Notes under the pieces: generated by a model
The model's database searches: none
Told to the model about the DNA's origin: nothing
The model's input: the letters and a program-made list of their open reading frames with translations, nothing else
NCBI GenBank assembly: GCA_015179025.1
Contig: WHUX01000093.1
Coordinates: 124,001-188,000 of the forward strand
Source: Terfezia claveryi
Taxonomy: Eukaryota; Ascomycota; Pezizomycetes; Pezizales; Pezizaceae
Direction: 5' to 3'
Length of the DNA stretch: 64,000 bases
Program-made: the position numbers and the translations under genes
Shown here: positions 1 through 9,116 of the stretch, piece by piece
How the letters are laid out: every line of letters starts with the position of its first letter
Numbering within the stretch: position 1 is the first letter of the stretch

Positions 1-2356
1 ACCTTGCGTTTTCCAGCCTGCTTGGGTGTATGGGGAGGGTTGGATACTTGGGGTTTGCCAGCTCGCTTAGCGGCTTTCTGCCGCTTTTCCTCCTTCTTTG
101 CCTCTCGTGCCTCTCGTTCAATATAGAGCTCTTTCAGTGCCTTACCATCCATAACTCGACCTCGAGCCCTTCCTATCTCTCGCTTATCAACCTTCAATGC
201 AAGCTTTTGTGCCTCCTGCCACTGCTGTAGTGTCCTGCGCTCTAACTTACGGTCCTTATCTGCTGCAATTCCAAACTTCTCAAGTTGCTCAATAAGATCA
301 GCCAGTTCCGCTCGATTAATCACTGCATCCTTTGATCTTAGGCGCAAGGTTGCCTGTCTGACCTGTCAGTGTAGCTCAGCCGTGTTGCGTGGTGTAGGGG
401 GTTCAAGCAGGGGATCGACAACATGGGCTCTTGGTAGTGCTTGTCCATGCGTCAACTTGTCTAAGACATGTCGTGGATTGTGTGGAATAAGACCTGCTCC
501 CCGCCAAGCACTAAGAATATTCTTTTGGGTATATGTTGCATTGCGTGCCTCAATAAGCATTGGAAGAAAATTGCCTTTGTTAATTGCAACATTACCAAAG
601 TGAACAAGCTGATCAACCTGCTTTCCATATGCCTTCTGTAGTGGTGAGAATAATCCGACATCAAGTGGTTGTAGGAGATGGGTAGAATGTGCCGGAAGAC
701 AGTAGGCAATGATATTGACGCTGAGGCAGAACTCAATAAACTCAATCGTAATATGAGACCCATGACCATCTACAATTAGTAGGGTTGGTCAATCGTTATT
801 TCAATTAAGCTAATTTCAATTACGGAGCGCCTTGGCGAGCGCCTTGGCATCTTGGCCTCATCGCTCATTGGCCAGAGCCTTAATCATAATTTAATTGAAC
901 TCTTAATTGGTTAAGGGACTCTGGAGTCCCTTAACGAGATAATTGAAATTAAATTAGCACCCTAGTCAACATCACAACCCCACTCGCAACTCTCAATATT
1001 TTTATGACACCACCCATCCTCGACATCACGACACCGCCCGACATTGCGCAATGACATCCGAAAGGCAGAACCGGATAATTCCTAATCAAGTTCTCCAAGA
1101 TCGATATCCCTCTCACATGTGCCTCCCAGCACTCCCTCGAGCAGCGAAATAGCGGCGTGCCAATATCTTTTTATAAATACCCAACACCTCGTCCAACAGC
1201 ATTAATATCATGTCATCCTCAGGCGTCACCTTGAGCACCTCTATAAGCAGCTCTATGAGCTCCCAAATGTGTTTCAGTAACACCCTCCGCCGAGTAAGTT
1301 GTGGCATGTTGATAAATGCTGAGTCGTGATCTCGATGTTACTAAGCAGGCTTAACTGAAGATTTAACCTGGTCGGCCAACTTTGGTCGGTCAATCAAAAA
1401 TTTTAATTTGCGCTAGTTTTGCCATGCCAAGGCGCTCCGTAATTGAAATTAGCTTAATTGAAATAACGATTGACCAACCCTAGTAAACGATAACCTCCAT
1501 TTTTTACCTCCTTCGACTCTTTTGTACACTCATGAAAATGCTTGATCCATTCCATCCCTAAGGTATGACTTATCTATCCTTTTTTTGATACACTAAACTT
1601 CCACCGATCACAATCAACCTCTGGATGTTTTAGAGATTGATACCAGCCCATATAGTGCCCAGCTCCTTTATAGATAATTAATGGAGGCAATACAATCCCT
1701 TCTCCACCAATTGCTTCCACAACAGTAATCATTTCATGATTTCCATCAGTTGCCAGCTTGCCAGTCATTCCACGACCTCGTCTTAAGCAAATAACCTTAG
1801 CACGATCTGAAATACCTTGGCGAAACCCCTTCTCATCCATATTGTAGGTTGTAGTATCAGTAATCCGATATAGGTGCTTAAGCTGTATAACCTTATTAAA
1901 ATGATCTCGAATAATTCCTGGATCACTAGCTTTGATCCGCTTCTTATCGAACTGGCTGCTGAACTTTGAAACTAATTGTGGGTGACGATCAAGGAAGCGT
2001 GTAATCCAATTTTTGCCCACTGTGGAGCTTTCATCCCATTTTTTTCCCTTTAATAATGCAACACCTTCCTTAACATGCGCTATACGCGGAGGAAATCCCC
2101 ACTCCTCTAATTTCAGGATCCACCGTACAATAGCCTTCTCTTCCGCTGGTGTACACAACTGCTGTAATATGTGTGACCTTACTCTGGATTCTCCACCATT
2201 CAGTCGTCTATGCAATGTTGTATATCCAAGTCCAAAGGCTTCTGCTGTTTTTCGGATCGATTTGTATTTCCCCTCTTGAACTGCCACTATTGCTCGCCGG
2301 ATTCGGAGCTCCCGCTGGGCTTCCGATACCTGCTTTCGTTGCTTTAGCCTTCCCAT
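1..2356 (-). pseudogene. Fot1/pogo-type DDE transposase, broken by a MITE and stop codons
   Basis: Cut-and-paste transposase reading from 2356 down to the window edge. The N-terminus (2356-~1990) has a psq-like helix-turn-helix (KTAEAFGLGYTTLHRRL) followed by a CENP-B/Tc5-type HTH (WITRFLDRHPQL). The DDD core is visible as YNMDEKGF (first Asp, ~1840), LLIVDGHGSH (second Asp, ~1490 and ~770) and LQPLDVGLFSPLQKAY (third Asp, ~670). Three lesions break it. An in-frame TAG near 1574 sits where Trp or Gln would be expected. A 699-bp insertion (782-1480) lies a few codons before the second catalytic Asp. An in-frame TGA at 366-368 sits in a CGA-like context. After that TGA the same frame stays open to base 1 with a Lys/Arg-rich tail typical of the family, so the element runs on outside the window. 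Removing the insert and one TA restores the frame exactly. The family is recognised from motifs; no search was run. Confidence 0.88.
782..1480. mobile_element. 699-bp MITE with 55-bp terminal inverted repeats, TA target duplication
   Basis: The first 55 bases (GGGTTGGTCAATCG...) are the exact reverse complement of the last 55, and both ends are flanked by TA (780-781 and 1481-1482), the Tc1/mariner-pogo signature. No ORF of a transposase is present, so it is a non-autonomous element. It sits inside the host transposase gene, so it is the younger insertion; perfect TIRs fit recent activity. An internal block near 840-880 (CCTTGGCATCTTGGC, then CGCTCATTGGCC) recurs at 3743-3777 in another TIR element. 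Confidence 0.9.
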
Positions 2357-2644
2357 GATGTGCTTCAGGCCTTCTATACTCCCATATCAGCTTCTATATA
2401 CCACTAAGTGGGGTTTTCACATGTTATCTAAAACGTTTATACAGACCGGACAATTTTATTTCCAACACTCAGGCCACGTCCTAGATTCTTAGAAATGCGT
2501 ATTAGGCGTTGGATATGGTGCGACAAACCCTATAGAGTTGAATGCTACAACTGGCGTTCAAATCCGTTGCGAACTGATGTTGTAATTACCCCGCAGCTGC
2601 CCACCACTGATCTGCGTGGGGGCTGATCCACATCCCTGTGATGA

Positions 2645-3015
2645 TCTGCATCCCCGTGAAAGATGGTAGAATTGAGCGAGCAACTGAGTGAGCAACTGAG
2701 AGAGCAAACCAGCCTAGAAAACCAGCCTGGAATTGAGTGAGCGAACCAGCCTAGAATTGAGCAAGCAAGTCAGCAAGAAATTGAGCGAGCAACTGAGTGA
2801 GCAACTGAGAGAGCAAACCAGCCTAGAATTGAGCTTTGCTCGCTCAATTCTAGGCTGGTTCGCTCACTCAATTCCAGGCTGGTTTGCTCTCTCAATTCTA
2901 GGCTGGACCAGCACCTTGCATCATGCAGCCCGATCACGCTGTCTGACAATTGTGGAATTGAGCTCCTCTAGCTATTGGGACAGTCTAGATGGAGGGGGGA
3001 ATAGCCGGATGTAGT
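2645..3015. repeat. Short palindromic repeat cluster (GAATTGAGCGAGCAA units)
   Basis: Units of GAATTGAG(T/C)GAGC... and GAACCAGCCTAGAATTGAG are repeated directly at 2668-2840. They then appear as the reverse complement at 2836-2905, making a hairpin centred near 2837. The tail 2952-3015 (GAATTGAGCTCCTC..., GGGGGGAATAGCC) reappears diverged at 42418-42480, so this is a dispersed element rather than a local accident. The forward-strand reading frame across it (2733-3014) is only a translation of the repeat. Confidence 0.7.
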
Positions 3016-3167
3016 TTCACGGTCTTCGCGGGCTGTTCATATGGCTGTTCATATGGATGAAAACCAGGCATGGGGCGCACTTGGGACGCAGGGGAGGCAG
3101 CAAGAATTTTGTGATGCACGGGGTGCAGGCCATATATTTTGAGGACGCGCGGGAGGTAGTAAGAATT

Positions 3168-3570
3168 CAGCATACCCAGCATACCCAGCATACCCTGCCC
3201 CAGCATAACCTATATAACCGACACGCAGCATACCCGTCCCTATACCCAGTAGCATTACCGCGCCCATACTCAGCAGCATACCCGCACCCATACCCAGCGC
3301 ATCGCGATATCTCTCAGTGCTCCTGTTACCTGTAGTAGTCTTGTGCTTCGGGGGGGTCCGCTGAATCTGTTCACGTATATTACGCGCTCCTATAGCTATA
3401 CCAGTACCTAGACTTCATGCTCTTTTTCTATGGCTAATATACCATGTATGATTGCTTTATTACTCCATACACTCTTATAGGCAAGTATGCTTTAAATTAC
3501 GCGCTTCTATAGCTATCAGTTGGTTTGATGCAGTTCCGTAGCTACAATCACGCTTCAGGGTAATCTGGTG
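3168..3570 (+). repeat. Left arm of the palindromic element
   Basis: Starts in tandem CAGCATACCC decamers, continues through AGGAGCACTG (as its complement) and ends at CTTCAGGGTAATCTGG. It is the uninterrupted version of the arm, showing that the right arm's break (5314-6005) is a later insertion. Confidence 0.75.
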
Positions 3571-3931
3571 TCCCCACTCGCTTCTATCGCATTTGGTATC
3601 TTTAATTATGATGTCTAAACTACTGTAGTTAAGTATATTTTCGCATAGTTTGTGGGTGCGGGTGTCAGAGTAAACCTATACACTAGTGGTGGTCAATAAG
3701 AGTCTGTGGTACCTCATATCATGTACGGGAACTTTCTGTGTCACACCTTGGCATCTTGGCGATAGCGCTCATTGGCCGACGGCTTTTCGGCGTCACAGAG
3801 TTTCAGACTTAGAGCATCTGTAGGTGACGGCAGGTTTTTGACCCGTCATCTACAGGAAAAAACCTGTTGACTTCTACAGAAAATCCGGTTCAACTCGCGC
3901 ACAATTCAACTCGCACAATTCAACTCGCACA

Positions 3932-4435
3932 ATGCCCTCTCAAAATATCAGCGCATGGTCAAGACCAGAGACAGAGCGCTTGATTGCATGGATGGAAGAC
4001 AACCAAGAGGAGCTAAGGGGAAAGCAAATAACATGGCATAAGCTTGTAAAAGGTCAGGTATTCGCAGATGAAGACCATATTACAGTCAAGAGAATAACAG
4101 ATAAGTCTACAAATATGAAGCGATCATGGAAGGATGCTCGAGCAATGCAACAGCGCTCAGGATGGGGAGTTAAACCTGAAGATAATGAAGCTTCTATAAA
4201 TCAAGCACTTGAGCGGAAATGCGCATTCTTTTGGAGATTGGATGAAATATGGGGGTCACGTCCAAATATGACGCTGGTTGGAGGTAGTGAATCTATTGCT
4301 CCGAGATCTCAAATACCCTCTGAAATACCCTCTGAAATGCATTCTGAAATACCCTCGGAAATGCCATTCGAAATACCCTCGGAAATACCCTCGCAAATAC
4401 CCTCGCAAATACCCTCCGAAATGCCCTTAGGATAG
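3932..4435 (+). CDS. Myb/SANT-like DNA-binding protein of a transposon
   Basis: A 167-aa protein whose first ~120 residues look like a trihelix/Myb-SANT-like domain, with spaced Trp residues in WSRPETERLIAWMEDN, ITWHKLVKGQVF, MKRSWKDARAMQQRSGWG and FFWRLDEIWG. In PIF/Harbinger elements such proteins bring the transposase to the element ends; the role here is inferred from that. The C-terminal 45 residues are a four-residue repeat, (I/M)PSE or IPSQ, encoded by 12-bp units. Upstream, a 15-bp unit (CAATTCAACTCGCAC) is repeated up to the ATG. The frame ends at the repeat, so the natural C-terminus may be lost. It lies between the TIRs of the 3686-4819 element. Confidence 0.6.
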   Translation: MPSQNISAWSRPETERLIAWMEDNQEELRGKQITWHKLVKGQVFADEDHITVKRITDKSTNMKRSWKDARAMQQRSGWGVKPEDNEASINQALERKCAFFWRLDEIWGSRPNMTLVGGSESIAPRSQIPSEIPSEMHSEIPSEMPFEIPSEIPSQIPSQIPSEMPLG

Positions 4436-4698
4436 TCTTGTATATAGGCTTCAAGAAGATCAATATCATGCCGACCTGCACTGGTATTGCGGGATAGGAG
4501 ATACCGGTCAGAGGCAATAACCTCTCGCAGAGTTAATAAGTCCTCAAGATCTTCCTCATAATCATTCTCGTCCTCTGATGATGATGCTAATGCATCGGCA
4601 TATACGGTATTTTCAGCTTCAGTTTCAATCTGATATAGAGCTTGAGCTTTTTCCGTTGTTCGAGGTATGATTGTAGGTGGTGATGATATCTACGTCAT
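4309..4698 (-). pseudogene. N-terminal fragment of a Harbinger-type (HARBI1-like) transposase
   Basis: Reading from ATG at 4698 there is an immediate TAG in the third codon, in a CAG-like context. About 75 open codons follow with an acidic stretch (SSSEDENDYEEDLEDL) and LREVIASDRYLLSRN, the kind of N-terminus seen before the DDE domain of fungal HARBI1-like transposases. The frame then runs into GISEGI repeats, which are simply the antisense of the Myb gene's IPSE repeat array, and stops at 4309. The DDE core is absent, so this is an internal-deletion relic. The family is by recognition of the LREV...RYL pattern only. Confidence 0.5.
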
Positions 4699-5430
4699 GT
4701 CACTAACAGGAAATCAATTTAAGCTGGTCAATATGTTTCAGTTATTTTGGTTAGTATGTGGCTTGCGCTAAAAACCCCGTACATGATGCAGGATTCTACA
4801 GAAACTTATTGACCACCACTACTATGAACTTCAGGTGAGATCTTACCATAATACCATACTCTGTAAATAAACATCACTAGAAGTACAAGTTGGGCTATTA
4901 CCAACATAGAGAGCACATACAGTACATGATCTTTAAAAGAGAAAGTATTTAGAATAATCATTTCTATATATTTTATGATTATACATCTACATATTTTGGT
5001 GCTATGTACGGAGTATATTCTGAACACAACTACCTACCGGCAGCGCATGCCTGGTCATACGCCAAGAGCCACAAGCACAGACCTGAGCGAAGATTACCCT
5101 GAAGCGTGATTGCAACTGCGGAACCGCATCAAACCAACAGATAGCTATCGCAGCGCGTAATTTAAAGCATGCCTGCCTATAGGAGTGTATGGAGTAATCA
5201 TACATGGTATATTAGCCATGTAAAAAGCGCATGAAGTCTAGGTACTGGTATAGCTATAGGAGCGCGTAATATGCGTGAACAGATTAGCGGACCCCCCCGA
5301 AGCACAAGCCTACTACCGCATCTACTGGTGAGCAAGAGACCTGGTCAGTTTAGAGACATAGGTCGAGCTTATGCAGTAAGTGACACTACAACGGTCCATT
5401 TTTTGGGAAAAAGTGCACAAGGTATCCGAG

Positions 5431-5773
5431 CGCAAACTATTATCAACAAGCTAGTAAAGGATAAAATCGCGGATATTCTGGAGGAAACATTGGCAAATGA
5501 GGATGAAGATACTAGCATTCAACATCGCCGAATTGCAATTACACATGCAGTGGCAGCTGGCTTCATGAACATAAGCGAGATACCATTATTAAGGCATTTA
5601 AGCAGACGGGTATTTCACTTTGTCCAACTGGGAATGAAGACCATCAACTGCATGTACGAGGGCTACCTAATCTTGTGGTGGGGCCATGGGAAAAAGAGTT
5701 GGATTCCGATGAAGAGGTTGAATATGTTGTTTTGGCTGAGAATGTGGAGGATGAAACCGATGTAAATCCTTAG
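5431..5773 (+). pseudogene. C-terminal remnant of a transposase-like gene, frameshifted
   Basis: The upstream frame reads ...IINKLVKDKIADILEE...IAITHAVAAGF. A one-base shift near 5567 leads to a frame reading IIKAFKQTGISLCPTG, NEDHQLHVRGLPNLVVGPW and an acidic tail ending at TAG 5771-5773. Such a KAF(K)xTGIS...GxED...VxGLP tail is typical of the end of fungal DDE transposases, although I cannot name the superfamily. A related tail is found on the minus strand at 38560-38770. There is no start and no catalytic core. Confidence 0.5.
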
Positions 5774-5775
5774 CA

Positions 5776-5937
5776 GTATACTTTTTCAAAAAAATGGACT
5801 CTTGTAGATCAGTTTGCGCAGTGTACTTTTTCCAAAAAATGGTCTCTTGTAGATCAGATTGAACGGTATCATCCACTCTATTTTTGCGCTCGGATACCTT
5901 GTGCACTTTTTCCCAAAAAATGGACCGTTGTAGTGTC
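5776..5937. repeat. Three ~38-bp subterminal direct repeats
   Basis: Copies at 5776-5813, 5821-5857 and 5901-5937 share GT(A/G)TACTTTTTCC(A)AAAAAATGG(A/T)C and then (T)CTTGTAG. The last one lies in the inverted repeat, so a fourth copy is present inverted at ~5384-5420. Such subterminal repeats are commonly transposase-binding sites. Confidence 0.65.
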
Positions 5938-6375
5938 ACTTACTGCATAAGCTCGACCTATGTCTCTAAACTGACCAGGTCTCTTGCTCACCAGTAGATG
6001 CGGTACAGGAGCACTGAGAGATATCGCGATGTGCTGGGTGATTTGAGTATACTGCGAAGTGTGCTGGGTATGGGTGCGGGTATGCTGCTGAGTATGGGCG
6101 CGGTATACTGCTTGTATGGTACGGGTATGCTGCGTGTCGACAGGTTATGCTGGGGCTGGGTATGCTGGGTATGCTGGGTAGGGTGGGCTGAACTGGTGAA
6201 GCGCATGATAGCGACGCGTGTTACCTAGTCTGGCATAAAAGGGGCCTTTGCATATAGTCATGCCAAGTAGCGAGGGGTGTTGGTCTAGTAGAGAGAGTGG
6301 TTTAGTGTTGTATCTTAGACATGTTCCACTAAGTGGAGGGCATTTTACAGTAGTCCGTGTTACCCGGAGGGCATT

Positions 6376-7437
6376 TTAAAGGTTTTCTCTCTCTACTTGT
6401 GGTGAGGACGCCTGAATGATGAGCCAGCAGGTGGCGGACCACAATGATGGGTCGGGTTTCGTATCAATAAGTGCCCAAACGCGGTGGTCGCGAGTAGCAG
6501 TATGTGCAGTTCCCACGGTTCCCACTGGAATCAGACTAACGCCGTCATGGTTGAAAAAATAATAGTTGACCCCCCCCTCTGCCTGGAAAATAGTCGGCAG
6601 ACCATTAAGCTGTCGATGGATTAGAATATAAGACAAGAGGAATGATTTGCCTGATACTAATGATTAGTGTCTGGAACATGAAGAGGCCATTACATGGAAA
6701 CACACCTATCCCAGGCTGGCCCGTGACAATAACATGCAACTGCAGCTCTAGTTCAGCTTCTCCTAATGCTTGCGCATCATTGGCCTCCATAGGGTCAAGT
6801 ATTGTATGCTGTTCGCAACGTAGCCGGTCCCTCTCCTCCATCAGTTGAAGTAACGTCACATATGCCGGTCGGATTAGAAGCCGGGAAGTCTTGCACGGAA
6901 GCAGGGACTGGATCGAACGCACGACACCAGACTCGGATTTCGTAAGAGGAGGAACTTGACGCTTTGACACTCTTTCGGCACTGCGAAATGCGAGATTCAA
7001 AACCATGTGGTTTGATGGGGCCTCAACTTCGTCATCAGGCTGGTAGAGGAGCTGCACACTGGGTTCAGTGTTGGTAGTCGTGTTGGTGGACTTGCTACCT
7101 GCTCCAGGCGGAGCAGCGGCGGGAAGAACCCAATTATTAATAATAACGGAAGTGGTGTATTCAGGGCCAGAGGAAGGCCAAAGAAGATCATGCAGGACTT
7201 GAAACTGGAAAAGAGCATGGTCTATGGTGACAGGGTTGTAGGCAAAGATACTGTATGTCATGGAACGGGAGCGGGGGTGTGGGAAATCGGTCACGGGGAG
7301 GATGCGAGATTCGAGGGGTGTGTGCCAGAAAATAGTTGCTACGACGTCCGGGGCACGAAATGCCCCAAGAATTCTATCGAAGAGAGCCAGAACTTGCAAC
7401 CGTACGTCAGGATCCGTAGATCCAAAATAGTTCGATA
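6376..7437 (-). pseudogene. Crinkler/RHS-like P-loop NTPase, truncated
   Basis: Exon 1 runs to 6706, a 55-bp intron (6705-6651, GTGTGT...ATCAG) follows, and exon 2 runs 6650-6376. Splicing restores the Walker A motif VIVTGQPGIGKSFLLSYIL exactly across the junction, which supports the model. Downstream are a strand ending YYFFNHDGV and WALIDTKPD, then LIIQASSPQVER, matching the order of motifs in fungal crinkler (CRN)-type and retrotransposon-hot-spot-like NTPases, secreted or nuclear effector-like proteins of unclear role in fungi. The normal protein continues well beyond ASSP...ER; here it stops three codons later at repeat-derived sequence, so the C-terminal half is missing. No ATG is seen in frame at the 5' end; the region upstream is a duplication of the gene's own start. 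Confidence 0.65.
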
Positions 7438-7603
7438 GACAACGCCTATTGAATGACCTTAGGACCTTTACACTCGTTCCGTGGATCGTTGCAGAAAATG
7501 GTTGCTACGACGTCCGGGGCACGAAATGCCCCAAGAATTCCATCGAAGAGAGCCAGAACTTGCAACCGTACGTCAGGATCCGTAGATCCAAAATAGTTCG
7601 ATA
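7326..7603. repeat. 112-bp direct duplication of a gene 5' segment
   Basis: 7326-7437 and 7492-7603 are near-identical over 112 bp (AGTTGCTACGACGTCCGG... to ...ATAGTTCGATA), separated by 54 bp. The first copy codes for the N-terminal part of the NTPase pseudogene (DPDVRLQVLALFDRILGAF); the second repeats that coding segment upstream, so the original start or first exon was probably rearranged. Confidence 0.8.
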
Positions 7604-7889
7604 ATCTGAACAATGTTGGTTAGATTCTGGGAGATTATCCCATATCTGGCATGATTTATAACTTACTGGTTCGTTGCCATCTCATTATTACATTGCCGGC
7701 TAAGTCCCATTTTCCTAAAGTGTTTTCTGCACAATTTTGAGGCTATCGGTTGTCCCGCAGGTACCAGAATCGATAAAAACTCGTGCACACGAGTAGCTTA
7801 GGAGGCCAACCAAATGAGTATGTGGATCATGTCTGGTACTGGTTATCGGGAGTGGTTGATGCGTTGACAGAGGCTAGGGCTAATTAACA

Positions 7890-8362
7890 GCGGGATTCAA
7901 TGGATAACCGCGCAAGTACCCAAGATGCCCTGGCAGAACAAGTTGGATGATTCTGTTGACCAATGTGCAGGACTTGCAGCCGATATGTGGAAACAGGCAA
8001 GCACGTAGCCTTGGTGTGCCCACGCGGGGAAGAAATCTGCAGGAGGTGGGGGAGCTGGGAAGACATGGATGACCGGAGGAGGTGCCTGAAGAAGATAAAG
8101 GATGGGGGGAAGAGGAGTATACAGTAGATCTGGTTGAGACGTTCTTCTCCTACCTCGACGCAGCCCGAACGGAGAACAGGGGGCGAAAGCGGTAACGATT
8201 TCTATTGTAACTAGGGGAGGGCCGGGGGCGTGAAGGCGGAGGCATTCTCATGACGGGGATGCTGGCCGGTCAGCGGGCGTGGCGGAGGAGGAAGGGGATA
8301 TTTCCGTTATTTCCTAGGCTCGGAAGGCAGGACGTTTATGTAGCTCGTTGTCCCGAGGGTGT
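7890..8362 (+). pseudogene. 3' end of a Tad/I-type LINE retrotransposon
   Basis: One frame near 7965-8100 gives CRTCSRYVETGKHVALVC, a Cx2Cx8Hx4C zinc knuckle followed by PRGEEICRRWGSWEDMDD, the C-terminal signature of fungal LINE ORF2 proteins. Two further copies of this region are found at 42505-43060 and 50400-51290. The 3' untranslated part (to ~8362) aligns with ...GGAGGAAGGG-ATATTTCCGTT and GGCTCGGAAGGC in those copies. Everything upstream of the knuckle is absent, the usual 5' truncation. The 3' end is interrupted by the TIR element starting at 8364. Confidence 0.65.
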
Positions 8363-8363
8363 A

Positions 8364-9114
8364 CAGAGATCTCTCGTTACAAGCATATCAGATATAAGTA
8401 AGCATCATATTTCCGTTAATAGAATATTCTTATTTTTTTTTGCTTAGTCACCATACATATGCTTGTAACAAGAGAAGCGCCTCGCCATATTAAGATGTTT
8501 ATCAATAAGAAATAACCCCGCACGATCTCACGAAGCAACATACGAGTTGAGTCTATAGTAATATACTAAGAACAAGCCTCTCTAACTATTAACCCGAATG
8601 CCTAATTCCCTAGTCTGGTTGCATGACCCCTCCGTCTAATTCTCATGGATCTCTGATATTGAAATGCAATTCTGGCAACCTATCCTATCTTCCAAGAGCA
8701 GTCAATGAAGCCGAAACTGAGCCACTGCCACCTCCTCCGGTTACACCCCAGGTAGCTTTACCCTACATGCAACATTTCCTACCGCTAGCTAGCTTCATTC
8801 CATGTTACTTACTTATTTTCTCTTGCTATAAGCATATTTTGTTTACAAGCATACTTCTCCCGGTCTTGTGCCAACCAGACTAAGGCGAGGCCCAGTTAGG
8901 CCCCCATGGGTCACCGGCTCCGTCCGTTAATGACAGCATGGGCCCCGACCTTTAGTTATTTGTATTTAGCTTGCGCGGGTATGGCAGATTAACTTGCCTG
9001 ACCTTTGAATCCACCCGGGTTCGGGTGGCTCTTCATGGCCCCCTTGACGGGGCCGCATAGGAGTAACAAGTATATAAAATAAAAAAAAGATATGCTTGTA
9101 TCGAGAGACCTCTG
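8364..9114. mobile_element. 751-bp TIR element (CAGAG-TCTCTCG ends), TA duplication
   Basis: CAGAGATCTCTCGTTACAAGC at 8364 is mirrored by the sequence ending at 9114, with two mismatches in 26 bases. TA flanks both sides (8362-8363 and 9115-9116). More copies of the CTCTCGTTACAAGCATA motif lie inside (inverted at ~8458-8476) and outside (~9434-9451), so the family is present several times. There is no coding capacity. It was inserted into the 3' end of the LINE fragment. Confidence 0.75.
8613..8880. mobile_element. 268-bp MITE with GTCTGGTTG ends nested in the previous element
   Basis: The left end is GTCTGGTTGCATG and the right end GTGCCAACCAGAC; TA occurs at 8611-8612 and 8881-8882. The TIR is short (about 9-11 bases), but the same GTCTGGTTGG(C) terminus occurs at many other places in the window (e.g. 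15424, 34650, 44266), so the motif marks a real family. It lies wholly within 8364-9114 and is therefore younger. Confidence 0.65.
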
Positions 9115-9116
9115 TA

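Larger units (their letters stand above)
3686..4819. mobile_element. PIF/Harbinger-like TIR element, internally deleted
   Basis: The ends are GTGGTGGTCAATAAG at 3686 and its complement ending at 4819, with TA on both sides (3684-3685, 4820-4821). It carries a Myb/SANT-like ORF on the plus strand and the N-terminal part of a Harbinger-type transposase on the minus strand, the two-gene make-up known for PIF/Harbinger. They are convergent and abut over a 12-bp repeat array, so the rest of the transposase seems deleted. PIF elements usually leave a three-base TWA duplication and here I see only TA, so the superfamily is tentative. A second copy of one end lies at 19258-19362. Confidence 0.65.
5314..6005. 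mobile_element. 692-bp element with ~122-bp inverted repeats inserted in the palindrome arm
   Basis: 5314-5435 is matched almost perfectly in reverse complement by 5883-6005. The insertion splits the right arm of the 3168-6195 palindrome, whose left arm is uninterrupted at the equivalent point (~3328-3346). Internally it holds the 3' end of a transposase-like gene and three ~38-bp subterminal repeats. It is a deletion derivative of a larger autonomous element. Confidence 0.8.
3168..6195. mobile_element. ~3-kb palindromic composite element with ~400-bp inverted arms
   Basis: The left arm 3168-3570 is matched in reverse complement by 5087-5313 plus 6005-6195. The right arm is split by a separate inverted-repeat element (5314-6005). 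The arms agree over roughly 90% of positions by eye, including the CAGCATACCC minisatellite at the outer ends, CGCGATATCTCTCAGTGCTCC, and two copies per arm of TTACGCGCT(C/T)CTATAGCTAT. The centre (3571-5086) contains a further TIR element (3686-4819). No own transposase is visible, so it is probably a long-TIR non-autonomous element. I see no clear target duplication because the outer edge is minisatellite. Confidence 0.75.

Noticed and set aside
2985..3335. Overlapping frames giving MLGMLGM or HTQHTQHT repeats
   Set aside because: Translations of the CAGCATACCC minisatellite in the palindrome arm, mirrored at 5988-6228; not coding.
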